This document shows positions 52,539 through 63,404 of a DNA stretch of 64,000 nucleotides, in pieces. The stretch spans positions 248,001 through 312,000 of the forward strand of contig JACKEV010000006.1 in assembly GCA_020632795.1 (NCBI GenBank). The letters are read 5' to 3'. The position numbers and the translations under genes are program-made. The notes beneath the pieces were generated by a model, which made no database searches, was not told the origin of the DNA, and worked only from the letters and a program-made list of their open reading frames with translations. The stretch's first letter is position 1. Every line of letters begins with the position of its first letter. The DNA comes from Alphaproteobacteria bacterium (lineage in GTDB: Bacteria > Myxococcota_A > UBA796 > CAJQPC01).

Positions 52539-52862
52539 TCAGGCCTTCTCGGAGCGCAGGGGGGCCCGCTGGACGAACGATTGCCCGCTGTCCGACGGCA
52601 CCGCGATGGTGAACCAGATGTGCGCGGTGTCCTGGTTCGAGCCCGTGTTCTTCACGGTGGACCAGATGCGGCTGTTGCCGCTCTTGTTGAAGTCGACGCG
52701 CACGTCGCTGGTCTCGAACCGTCCATTCGACGCCGAGTAGGCCATGCAGACCACGGAGACAGCGTCAGGGGGGACGAAGAAGTCTGTGTAGTAGTCGAAG
52801 CTCTGGCCGGGGTCGTGGTTGTAGCCGGTCGAGGAGACAATGGTGTAGTTCAAGGCCGACAT
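52539..52862 (-). CDS. Hypothetical 107-aa protein between the duplicated surface genes
   Basis: A small protein with no signal or membrane segment, SALNYTIVSSTGYNHDPGQS, a beta-rich middle (VSVVCMAYSASNGRFE, DVRVDFNKSGNSRIW) and TAHIWFTIAVPS near the end. It looks like a compact beta-sandwich with one Cys. Codons are less G/C-biased (AAC, AAT, TAC used more) than in neighbours, and Asn, Ser and Thr are unusually frequent. GGAG lies 7 bases before ATG 52862. Not recognised; the position between two copies of a duplicated gene suggests insertion with or after the duplication. Confidence 0.65.
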   Translation of the reverse strand: MSALNYTIVSSTGYNHDPGQSFDYYTDFFVPPDAVSVVCMAYSASNGRFETSDVRVDFNKSGNSRIWSTVKNTGSNQDTAHIWFTIAVPSDSGQSFVQRAPLRSEKA

Positions 52863-53009
52863 GTTGTTTCTCCAGTCCTGTGTGGTGCGGGCTCCGGGTG
52901 CCGGGGTCCCGCACCACACCGCACTGCAAGATGTGTTCCCGCAAGCAGGACGCCGAGCCGGCCGAATACGGCGGTTGGAGTGGGGGAGCGCCGAGGTTCA
53001 TGGGGTGAT

Positions 53010-53041
53010 TGACCGGTCAGGAACCGGTCAGTGACCTGTCA
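53010..53041. promoter_or_regulatory. Three 10-bp operator-like repeats with 11-bp spacing
   Basis: TGACCGGTCA (53010-53019, a perfect palindrome), GAACCGGTCA (53021-53030) and TGACCTGTCA (53032-53041) start exactly 11 bp apart, one turn of the helix, so all would face the same side. They are about 150 bp upstream of the small 107-aa gene. This is a strong look of a multi-copy binding site for a dimeric regulator. Confidence 0.55.
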
Positions 53042-53063
53042 AGCAGGGTCGCCCGCCGCCGGA

Positions 53064-53083
53064 CGGGCGGGGGCACCCGCCCG
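53064..53083 (-). terminator. GC-rich hairpin after the copy-2 gene
   Basis: CGGGCGGG and CCCGCCCG form an eight-bp perfect stem with a four-base loop (GGCA), just past the stop of the 53110-56424 gene. No U-run follows, so a Rho-independent end is not certain. Confidence 0.35.
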
Positions 53084-53109
53084 GCGAGCGTCTGTGCTGA
53101 ATCGCGGCC

Positions 53110-56424
<3,315 letters not shown>

Positions 56425-56519
56425 TCCTGGCTCCTTCTTCCATCCTGAAGGAGCCATTGTCGCAGAAAATCAGGCGCCTGGGCGGACAGGAACGGGGTGC
56501 TCCTGCCCGCCGTCGAGGC

Positions 56520-56822
56520 TCAGTCCGCCCCGCGCTGCTCGGCGTACTGGCGGGAGAGCTGGGGGTCTTCCGCGATCTCGTACATGAGGGCGTCGAGCTG
56601 CTCCAGGGTCAGGCCGGCGTCGGCGAGCAGCGCGGCGGCGTTCTCCGGCGCGGCGTCGATGGCCCTGGCCAGCCTGACGGCCTGCTCGACCCGAGGATCT
56701 GTGGCAGGTGGTGCGGGCTCGGCGACCGGCTCCGGGGGCGGCGCGGGCTCCGGGGGCGGGCTGCTGTCGCAGGCGGCGAGCAGCGCGAAGACGGCGGCGA
56801 ACATCAGGGTGTGGCGTCGCAT
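56520..56822 (-). CDS. Small Pro-rich lipoprotein
   Basis: A 100-aa lipoprotein, lipobox ALLAAC, followed by a Pro/Glu/Ala-rich linker (SSPPPEPAPPPEPVAEPAPP) and a short helical domain (RVEQAVRLARAIDA, EQLDALMYEIAEDPQLSRQYAEQ). The start ATG overlaps the stop of the preceding gene (TGATG), so translation is coupled; a GTG one codon earlier is a less likely start. The linker is the usual spacer that crosses peptidoglycan or reaches a partner. Partner unknown, but probably the 193-aa protein encoded upstream. Confidence 0.75.
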   Translation of the reverse strand: MRRHTLMFAAVFALLAACDSSPPPEPAPPPEPVAEPAPPATDPRVEQAVRLARAIDAAPENAAALLADAGLTLEQLDALMYEIAEDPQLSRQYAEQRGAD

Positions 56823-57403
56823 CACTTCTTCCCTCCGCCCTTGGAGGCGCTGCCCTGGCCAGCTGCGGCGTCGCCGGCCGAGCCGCCCTTCTTGTCGGGG
56901 CCAGCCCCCTTGTCGGGCGGGCCGTGCCGGCCGGGGCCGCCCATCTTGCCGTGCTCTCCGTGCTCGCTGTGGTGCCCCGTGCCTCCGGCCTTGCCAGCCT
57001 TGCCGGCCTTGCCGGCCTTGCCGCCCTTCATGGGGTGGCCCATGCCACGCGCCTCGTGCTCGGCGCGGATGGCGGCGGCGAGGTCCGGTCCTCGCTTGCC
57101 CTCGTCGAGCTGAGCCTGGACAAAGGCGCCGAAGTTGTCGATGGGCCCGTGATCCCTCGTGCCGTCGGCCCCGGCCTTCATGATCTCGGCCATCTCCCCG
57201 GCGGGGAGCGCCTTGCCCTTGCCCGCGGAGATCGCCGCCTTGATGTCGGGCTCAGGGATCCTCTGCCTCCGCGCATCGTTCGCGGAGATGGGGAGTTCGA
57301 GCGCGGCGCGGATGACCACGCCCTCGTCCTTGGGTTCGTCCTCGGCCAGCGCCGAGCCTGCGGTCAGCAGGACCAGCGGCAGCAGCCAGCGGGTGGTCAA
57401 CAT
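56822..57403 (-). CDS. Secreted protein with Gly/Lys/His-rich tail
   Basis: A 193-aa protein with Sec signal (LLPLVLLTAGSALA), a helical middle (AALELPISANDARRQRIPEPDIKAAI), and a low-complexity C-terminal half: GKAGKAGKAGKAGG, HHSEHGEHGKMGG, then GPDKKGGSAGDAAAGQGSASKGGGKK. The His/Glu cluster could bind divalent metals; the Lys-Gly repeats could bind polyanions. Start ATG 57403 has GGAG 7 bases upstream; an earlier TTG at 57421 is weaker. It is coupled to the lipoprotein gene downstream, so the two probably act together at the envelope. Confidence 0.75.
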   Translation of the reverse strand: MLTTRWLLPLVLLTAGSALAEDEPKDEGVVIRAALELPISANDARRQRIPEPDIKAAISAGKGKALPAGEMAEIMKAGADGTRDHGPIDNFGAFVQAQLDEGKRGPDLAAAIRAEHEARGMGHPMKGGKAGKAGKAGKAGGTGHHSEHGEHGKMGGPGRHGPPDKGAGPDKKGGSAGDAAAGQGSASKGGGKK

Positions 57404-57504
57404 CGGGGTGCTCCGTCGCAAGGGGCATGTCCAGCCACATGCTACCCCTGCGACGGAGCGCGGCCGAAACCGCTTCGCGTGGTGTCAGAGGGTTGAAAGT
57501 CTGC

Positions 57505-59001
57505 TCAGCGCCGCCGCCGCAGCCGGAAGAGGCCCAGGAGCGGCAGCAGCAGGGCGTAGGACATGCCGGTGCCGGAGCCGGTGCAGCCGCCGGGCTTGAG
57601 GCCGCCGTCGCCCATGCCGTAGCCCGTGTCATCGCCGGAGGGGTTGCCGGTGTCGTCGGGGGAGGGGTTGCCGGTGTCGTCGCCCTGCTGGATCCCCTCG
57701 TCGATGCCGCCGTCGCAGTCGTTGTCCAGGCCGTCGAGGACCTCGCGCTCGTTGGGGTTCGACGACGGGTCGCTGTCGTCGCAGTCGCCGTCGCAGGTGG
57801 TGACGCCGTCGCGGTCGTTGTCGTGCCCTTCGTCGACCATGCCGTCGCCGTCGTTGTCCAGGCCGTCGCAGGGATCCTGGTCGCAGTCGGGGATGCCGTC
57901 GCCGTTGGCGTCCGGGAAGTCCTCGTCGACGGCGTTGTCGCAGTCGTCGTCGACGCCGTTGCAGTCCTCTCGGGCGCCGGGGTGGACGGAGGGGTCGCTG
58001 TCGTTGCAGTCGTCGCCGGGGTAGGCGTTGCCGCGGGCGTCGAACCACCAGCCGTCGTAGCCGTCGCCGTCGGTGTCGAGGCCCTGGCCGCTGCCCTCGT
58101 CGACCTGGCCGTCACAGTCGTTGTCGACGCCGTCGCGGGCCTCGGGGGCGCCGGGGTAGACGGTGGGGTCGTTGTCGTCGCAGTCCTCGCCCTGGGTCAC
58201 GTTGCCGTTGGCGTCGACATACCAGCCGTAGTAGCCGTCGCCGTCCGCGTCGATGCCCTGGTTTGAGGTGTTCTCGTCGACCAGGCCGTCGCAGTCGTTG
58301 TCGATCCCGTCGGCGAGCTCCGGGGCGCCGGGGTAGACGGTGGCGTCGCGGTCGTCGCAGTCGCCGTCGCTGGTGGTGTAGCCGTCGCCGTCGACATCCC
58401 CGAAGGTGCCGCCGCCCTCGTCGATCTGGCCGTCGCAGTCGTTGTCGATGCCGTCGCGCACCTCGGTGGCGCCGGGGTTGACGCTCGGATCGGAGTCGTC
58501 GCAGTCGTCGCCCTGGGTGACCGTGCCGTCCGAGTTCACGATCCAGCCGTAGTAGCCGTCGCCGTCGCTGTCGACGCCCCCGCTGGAGGTGTTCTCGTCG
58601 ATCTGGCCGTCGCAGTCGTTGTCCAGGCCGTCGGCGATCTCCGACGCGCCTGGGTAGATGGAGGCGTTGGTGTCGTCGCAGTCGGTGGAGTCCAGCACGT
58701 ATCCGGTCGGCTGGGCGCAGGTGGTGACCGAGTTGTTCGCGTCCCCGTACCCGTCGCCGTCCAGGTCCGCGTACCAGGTCACCGCGTCCACCGCGTCGGA
58801 CTCGTCGATGACGCCGTCGCAGTCGTTGTCGACGTTGTCGCAGTACTCGGTGGCGCCGGGGTTCACCGTCGCGTCGGTGTCGTCGCAGTCGCCGTCGCGG
58901 GTGGAGTAGCCGTCCCCGTCCCGGTCGCGGCTCTGCTGGGCCATGGCGGTCGGCGACGAGATGAGCAAGGCAAGGAAGAGCAGCGCGGGCTTGCGGATCA
59001 T
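57505..59001 (-). CDS. MopE-type Asp/Cys repeat protein with MYXO-CTERM-like tail
   Basis: A 498-aa protein: Sec signal (LLFLALLISSPTAMA), then about nine MopE-like units (DGDGYSTRDGDCDDTDATVNPGATEYCDNVDNDCDGVID) to about 440, with some units lacking the Cys pair and replaced by DGIDNDCDGQID only. The end is Asp/Pro linker (DDTGNPSPDDTGNPSGDD), GGCTGSGTG, a hydrophobic stretch and RLRRRR, close to MYXO-CTERM. ATG 59001 has GGAGG five bases upstream. It is divergent from the ECF sigma gene. Probable surface protein, Ca2+- or Cu-binding, like the other two MopE genes in the window. Confidence 0.85.
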   Translation of the reverse strand: MIRKPALLFLALLISSPTAMAQQSRDRDGDGYSTRDGDCDDTDATVNPGATEYCDNVDNDCDGVIDESDAVDAVTWYADLDGDGYGDANNSVTTCAQPTGYVLDSTDCDDTNASIYPGASEIADGLDNDCDGQIDENTSSGGVDSDGDGYYGWIVNSDGTVTQGDDCDDSDPSVNPGATEVRDGIDNDCDGQIDEGGGTFGDVDGDGYTTSDGDCDDRDATVYPGAPELADGIDNDCDGLVDENTSNQGIDADGDGYYGWYVDANGNVTQGEDCDDNDPTVYPGAPEARDGVDNDCDGQVDEGSGQGLDTDGDGYDGWWFDARGNAYPGDDCNDSDPSVHPGAREDCNGVDDDCDNAVDEDFPDANGDGIPDCDQDPCDGLDNDGDGMVDEGHDNDRDGVTTCDGDCDDSDPSSNPNEREVLDGLDNDCDGGIDEGIQQGDDTGNPSPDDTGNPSGDDTGYGMGDGGLKPGGCTGSGTGMSYALLLPLLGLFRLRRRR

Positions 59002-59061
59002 GGAGACCTCCGGGTGTTGTATTCGTCTCATGACGTCCCCCAAACGACCGGACCCCGCAGA

Positions 59062-59102
59062 ATGTGGACTCGCTCTTGTCGAGCTTGAGGGGCAGTCCAC
59101 AT
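59062..59102. promoter_or_regulatory. 9-bp inverted repeat upstream of the ECF sigma gene
   Basis: ATGTGGACT (59062-59070) and AGTCCACAT (59094-59102) are a perfect 9-bp inverted repeat with a 23-base spacer that itself contains GCTC/GAGC. It sits between the divergent MopE-like gene and the ECF sigma gene and could be an operator or mRNA leader hairpin for either. Confidence 0.45.
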
Positions 59103-59113
59103 GTCCGCTGCTC

Positions 59114-59731
59114 GTGCGTTCGGGGGACGTGAGCGCCGCCCTGCCTGCCCCCGCCGACCCACCGCCCGCGCTGGCGCCCGCGCTGGCGCCCGCGCCGGAC
59201 GACGCTGCCCTGCTCGCGGCGTTCCTGGACGGGGACGACCGCGCGTTCGAGTCGATCTATCAGCGCTATCGCGACCCGGTCACCAGCTACGCCTGGCGCA
59301 TGCTCCAGCGCCGCGAGGTGGCCGAGGAGGTCGCCACGGAGGTGTTCTGCCGGATCGTCCGGGGCGCATGCCGGCCGGGGGGATCCCTGCGGTCCTACCT
59401 GTTCACCGTCACCCACCGCCTCTGCCTGGATCGGCTGCGGCGCCGCTCGATCGCGGACCGGGCCTGGCGCCTGATCCGGGTGACCCCTGGCCCCGCCCCG
59501 GACTCCCCGGAGGCCGACGCCCTCGCCGACGAGGATCGCCGACGGCTGGAGCGGGCCATCGCCCGGCTCCCCGAGTCCCACCGGGCCACGGTGCTGCTGT
59601 TCTACGGCCAGGAGCTGCCTTCCAAGGAGGTCGCCGAGATCCTCGGTCTGGAGGATCATCAGGTGCGCTCCCAGCTCAGCTATGCCCGGCGGCGCCTCCG
59701 CGCGCTGCTGACCGAAGGAGAAGAGCCATGA
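59114..59731 (+). CDS. ECF sigma factor (sigma-70 family)
   Basis: A protein of about 205 aa with sigma-70 region 2 (DDRAFESIYQRYRDPVTSYAWRMLQ ... EVAEEVATEVFCRIV) and region 4 (LPESHRATVLLFYGQELPSKEVAEILGLEDHQVRSQLSYARRRL). These direct RNA polymerase to envelope-stress-type promoters. The N-terminal 30 residues are a Pro/Ala-rich leader. The start is uncertain: GTG 59114 or 59129; an ATG at 59030 is in frame but unsupported. The gene overlaps the next by four bases (ATGA), the usual layout for an ECF with its anti-sigma factor, and it is divergent from the MopE-like gene. Confidence 0.85.
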   Translation: MRSGDVSAALPAPADPPPALAPALAPAPDDAALLAAFLDGDDRAFESIYQRYRDPVTSYAWRMLQRREVAEEVATEVFCRIVRGACRPGGSLRSYLFTVTHRLCLDRLRRRSIADRAWRLIRVTPGPAPDSPEADALADEDRRRLERAIARLPESHRATVLLFYGQELPSKEVAEILGLEDHQVRSQLSYARRRLRALLTEGEEP

Positions 59732-60285
59732 CCGAGCCCGCCGACGCGCTTGGCCGCCGGATCGCCGCGCTGCCCGCCCCCGCCGGGGGGCCTGAGGCCG
59801 CCGAGGTGCTCGCCCGCGCCCGCAGGCCGCGCTTCCGTCACACCCACGCCATCGGGATCACAGCGCTCGCCGCCGCTGCGTTGCTGGCGGTGTGGGCGTT
59901 CCCGGACGGCACCCGCACGAAGGGCCTGACGGTGGCGCCGGGCAGCGTGCACCTGCAGCTCGCCGCGGAGGGGCCGCGGGGGGTGCGGGCCGTCGGGCCT
60001 GGCGGGGGGGTGTCAGGCGACGAGCGGCTCCTCTTCGAGGTCCGCACCGACGCCCCCGGCGCGCTCTTCCTGACCGAGGGCGAGGCCCGGGTGTGGCCGC
60101 CGGTGGGCCAGCGCTGGGCGGTGCCGGCGGGCGCGCACCGCCCGGGGGGCGACACGCTCCTGTCCTGGCGCCCGGACGCGCCGACCCCGGGGGTGGCCCG
60201 CTACGCCGCGTGGCTCTGCGCCGCCGACGCGCCGGACCCGGCGCGCTGTGCGGTGGACACCGTGGAGGTCCGGTGGCAGCCCTGA
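59728..60285 (+). CDS. Single-pass membrane protein, probable anti-sigma partner
   Basis: A 185-aa protein with a short helical cytoplasmic part (1-40, DALGRRIAALPAPAGG), one membrane segment (41-59, AIGITALAAAALLAVWAF) and a predicted beta-rich periplasmic domain of 125 residues. It lacks the HxxxCxxC zinc motif of classical anti-sigma factors. Its position, coupled by ATGA to an ECF sigma gene, makes an anti-sigma or sensor role likely but not proven. After the membrane it has GTRTKGLTV, echoed by QVRTKGFEP in the following caspase lipoprotein; such RTKG sequences recur in Myxococcota proteins near caspases. Confidence 0.65.
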   Translation: MTEPADALGRRIAALPAPAGGPEAAEVLARARRPRFRHTHAIGITALAAAALLAVWAFPDGTRTKGLTVAPGSVHLQLAAEGPRGVRAVGPGGGVSGDERLLFEVRTDAPGALFLTEGEARVWPPVGQRWAVPAGAHRPGGDTLLSWRPDAPTPGVARYAAWLCAADAPDPARCAVDTVEVRWQP

Positions 60286-61931
60286 TCGTCCTCGCGGTGC
60301 TGGCGGCCTGCGCGCCCCAGGTGCGCACGAAGGGCTTCGAGCCCGCCGTGACCACCGCCGCCGCGCTCTCCCAGGCCCTGGAGCCCCGGCGCCGCGCCCT
60401 GATCATTGGGGTGGACGAGTACGACGACCCCGCCTTCGGGGAGCTGCGCCACGCCGGGGACGACGCCGAGGCCCTGGCCGAGGCCCTCCGGCACGCCCAG
60501 GGCGGCTTCGACGAGGTGGTCGTGCTCACCGGGCCCGAGGCCACCCGGCGCGAGTCCCTGCTCCGGGCGCTGCGGCAGGTGCGCACCGAGCTTCGTCGGG
60601 AGGACGAGCTGGTCGTCTATTTCTCCGGCCACGGCACCCGCGCCAACGACGGGGAGGCCTGGCGGCGCTACCTGCTGGCCTCCGACAGCCGGGCCTCGGA
60701 TCTGGAGGCCAGCGCGCTGGAGCTGGAGGCGCTGCAGCGCTTCTTCGCCTCCCTGCCGCCCGCCCGCAAGGCCCTGATCCTGGACGCCTGCTTCCACGGG
60801 GGGGGCCGCTCCGTCGAGCGCCCCGATCCCCTGGGGCTGATGACCCCGCCGCCCACCGACGCGCTGACCCCCAGCGCGGTGTCCATGGGCCCCGGCGAGG
60901 CCCACCTCTACGCCACCAGCGCCGGCCACCCGTCCCTGGAGGACGACACCCTCGGCCACGGCGTCTACACCTGGTTCCTGCTGGAGGCCATCGGCTGGGG
61001 CTTCCCCGACGCCGATCTGGACGGCGACGGCCTGGTCACCGCCTATGAGGCCCATGACCACGCCCGCACCCGCACCATGACCTACACCGAGGGGGTCCAG
61101 ATCCCCGAGGCCGCCTTCCGGGTGGTGGGGGAGGCGGACCTGGTGCTCGCCGGAGACCCCTCCCGGCGGCGCTCCAGAGAGCAGGCGCTCGTCTACCTCT
61201 ACCCCCACGCGGACACCGCGATGTCCGGGGCGACCCTGCGGGTCAACGGCCGCATGCGGGGCACCATGCCGGGCACCATCCCCATCGAGCCGGGCCGCCA
61301 CCACCTGGAGATCCGGGACGCGGAGGGGGAGCTGCGGGTGGACGGGCACGTCACCCTGCGGCCGGGCAGCAGCTACCGGCTGGACGACCTGGAGCGGGTC
61401 GCCGCCGGGCCCCGGAGCACCGTCGGCGTGCGGGGGCTCGCGCTGGCGGCCCCGGCGATGGGGGAGAGCCTGGGGGCGGGGGCGCTGGGGCCCGAGCTGT
61501 GGTGGCAGGTCCGGCGCAACCACGGCCCCGCGCGCGGCCTGGCCGGCGAGATCGCCCTGGCCGGTGCCATCAGCCCGACCCGCTCGCCGCTGGGGCTGGA
61601 CGCGGTCGCCGCGCCCCGAGCGCTGGGGCAGCTCACCCTGAGCGGCGGCTTCCAGGCGGACGTCCGCCGGGCGCGGCTGTTCGGCGGCGGGGCGGCCAGC
61701 GGGGTGTGGATGCCCCCCAGCGCCCTGGAGGTCGACGCGCCGGCCGCCGAGGCGGGCTGGGTGTTCCTGGCTTTCGGGCCCACGGCCTCGGCGGGGGTGG
61801 TGCTCCGTGACGACTTCGCCCTCTCGCTGCTGGTCCGCCCCGAGGTGGCCTGGCTGGACCTCGACGCCGACCAGCGCGCCACGGCGACGGCCTGGCTGGG
61901 CGGCGGCCTGGGGCTCTCCGGGAGCTGGTAG
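60273..61931 (+). CDS. Caspase-like (C14) lipoprotein with PEGA and barrel-like domains
   Basis: A 552-aa lipoprotein: lipobox VLAAC (Cys13), then a caspase-fold peptidase (39-300) with catalytic His120 in VVYFSGHGT and Cys173 in LILDACFHGG. Between them, and after, are the family blocks RRALIIGVDEYDDPAFGELR and LYATSAGHPSLEDDTLGHGVYTWFLLEAI, and an EF-hand-like DADLDGDGLVTAYEAHDHA. Next a PEGA-type domain (ATLRVNGRMRGTMPGTIPIEPG, about 310-365) and a C-terminal barrel-like part with alternating hydrophobic strands. So it is probably anchored by lipid and faces the periplasm or the outside. GTG 60273 has GGAGG nearby and overlaps the preceding gene by 13 bp. Cleavage specificity is not predictable. 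Confidence 0.82.
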   Translation: MAALIVLAVLAACAPQVRTKGFEPAVTTAAALSQALEPRRRALIIGVDEYDDPAFGELRHAGDDAEALAEALRHAQGGFDEVVVLTGPEATRRESLLRALRQVRTELRREDELVVYFSGHGTRANDGEAWRRYLLASDSRASDLEASALELEALQRFFASLPPARKALILDACFHGGGRSVERPDPLGLMTPPPTDALTPSAVSMGPGEAHLYATSAGHPSLEDDTLGHGVYTWFLLEAIGWGFPDADLDGDGLVTAYEAHDHARTRTMTYTEGVQIPEAAFRVVGEADLVLAGDPSRRRSREQALVYLYPHADTAMSGATLRVNGRMRGTMPGTIPIEPGRHHLEIRDAEGELRVDGHVTLRPGSSYRLDDLERVAAGPRSTVGVRGLALAAPAMGESLGAGALGPELWWQVRRNHGPARGLAGEIALAGAISPTRSPLGLDAVAAPRALGQLTLSGGFQADVRRARLFGGGAASGVWMPPSALEVDAPAAEAGWVFLAFGPTASAGVVLRDDFALSLLVRPEVAWLDLDADQRATATAWLGGGLGLSGSW

Positions 61932-61989
61932 GACCTGCGCGTCCGGCGACACCGGTTCGGATGCCCTGTCGTGTTATCGTAAAAAAACG

Positions 61990-63378
61990 ATGAACCTCGA
62001 TGACCACATCGCCTCCCTCGAGCGCATCGAGCTGTTTGAGAGCCTCCCTCGTCCGGCGCTGAGCCGGATCGGCGCCCAGATGAAGCTGCGGCAGTATCAC
62101 CGCGGAGAGGTGATCGTCTGGCAAGGCAAGCCCAGCGAGAGCTTCTTTGTGCTGCGGGAGGGGATCGCGGCCGTCGAGCGCAGCCTCCCCGGCCAGATGC
62201 GCCCGAAGACCGTCGCCTACATCATGCCGGGGAGCACGTTCGGCGAGGTGGGCATCCTGGAGAACCAGCCGCGCTCGGCCAGCATCGTCGCCCTGACCGA
62301 CCTGGAGGTGCTCGTGCTGCGCCGGGAGGCCTTCCTGGCGATCCTGGGGGAGCATGCGACGGTGGCCATCGCGCTGGCGCGGGGCCTGGGGCGCGCGCTG
62401 GTCGAGGCGACCCGTCGACAACTCGACCCCACGCGCAGGATCCGGGTGATCCTGGTGGTGAGCGCCACCGGCCACAGCGGAAAGACCCTCATCGGGCATG
62501 CGATGGCCACCGTGCTGGCACGTCAGACCTCCCGTCCGACGGTGCACACCGAGTACCCGGTGGCCCAGGGCCTGCAGCACGACCTGGGGCTCGCGCCGGA
62601 CGTGCGCACCCATTCGCACCCCGCCGGCTACGAGGTGTTCCTCCCACCCCCCGGGCCGGCGGAGGACGGCCCCGGCCGGGCCCGGCTCCTGCTCGACCGG
62701 ATGCTGGGTGGCCATGACAACATCGTCATCGGCCTGACCGAGGAGGGGTGGGACAGCGCCATGCCGCTCTGGGAGCACGCCAACCAGGTGCTCGTCGTCA
62801 CCGCGCCCTCTTCCGACGCCCCGGCGGCAGTGGATCGGCTGTATGAGCGCATCCGCCGCCATGTCAGCCCCGATCGCGCGGGCGTCTTCGTCGTGGTCAA
62901 CCGGCCGCGCCCGAGCACCGCAGAGGCCGGATTCTCCTACGACTTCATGGTGCCCTACCTGGACGCGTTGCCGCCCCTGACCCGCTCAGGCGTCGAGGGC
63001 GTGCCTCTGGCGGAGCCGCTCAAGGAGCTGGCCCAGCAGCTCTTCGATCGCCTGGATCGTACCCACCAGGTGAGCGTGTACATCCCGACGACGCTGCAGA
63101 CCGACCAACCCGCCGACACCTCCGCGTATGTGCAGCGGACCCTGGACTTCCTCGGCCAGCGCTTTGGCGGCGCCACCAGCATGTCCGCTCGCGGCGTGTG
63201 GCGGAGTCACCAGGTGGGGCTGGTGCGGGAGGACGTCTACGTCGTCCGGACCTATGCCACCCAGGCCGACATGAACGAGCACCTCGACCAGGTCGTGGAG
63301 TACACCCGGACCCTCAAGGCCGAGCTCGGCCAGGAGGCGATGGCGCTGGAGGTCGACCGCAAGCTCGTGCTGATCTGA
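61990..63378 (+). CDS. Cyclic-nucleotide-binding/P-loop protein
   Basis: A 462-aa protein with an N-terminal cNMP-binding domain (about 15-125; phosphate-binding cassette FGEVGILENQPRSAS with Arg95), then a P-loop ATPase-like domain beginning VILVVSATGHSGKT (Lys165). No Walker B-type DEAD/E motif is obvious. The C-terminal 95 residues (RFGGATSMSARGVWR, VGLVREDVYVVRTYA) form a small alpha/beta domain of unknown kind. The combination recalls the front half of NTE/RssA-type proteins, without the patatin domain. No signal, so cytoplasmic or peripheral. It begins at an ATG in a hairpin with a run of seven A and no Shine-Dalgarno site. 58 bp after the caspase gene; may be co-transcribed. Confidence 0.75.
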   Translation: MNLDDHIASLERIELFESLPRPALSRIGAQMKLRQYHRGEVIVWQGKPSESFFVLREGIAAVERSLPGQMRPKTVAYIMPGSTFGEVGILENQPRSASIVALTDLEVLVLRREAFLAILGEHATVAIALARGLGRALVEATRRQLDPTRRIRVILVVSATGHSGKTLIGHAMATVLARQTSRPTVHTEYPVAQGLQHDLGLAPDVRTHSHPAGYEVFLPPPGPAEDGPGRARLLLDRMLGGHDNIVIGLTEEGWDSAMPLWEHANQVLVVTAPSSDAPAAVDRLYERIRRHVSPDRAGVFVVVNRPRPSTAEAGFSYDFMVPYLDALPPLTRSGVEGVPLAEPLKELAQQLFDRLDRTHQVSVYIPTTLQTDQPADTSAYVQRTLDFLGQRFGGATSMSARGVWRSHQVGLVREDVYVVRTYATQADMNEHLDQVVEYTRTLKAELGQEAMALEVDRKLVLI

Positions 63379-63404
63379 GCCAGCCCGGACCGGGACGACG
63401 GCGC

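Noticed and set aside
59101..60285. Single 394-codon frame from ATG 59101 that reaches the membrane-partner stop
   Set aside because: The first 209 codons read Arg/Pro-rich noise in the wrong frame of the sigma gene; the real partner starts at 59728 with an ATGA overlap.
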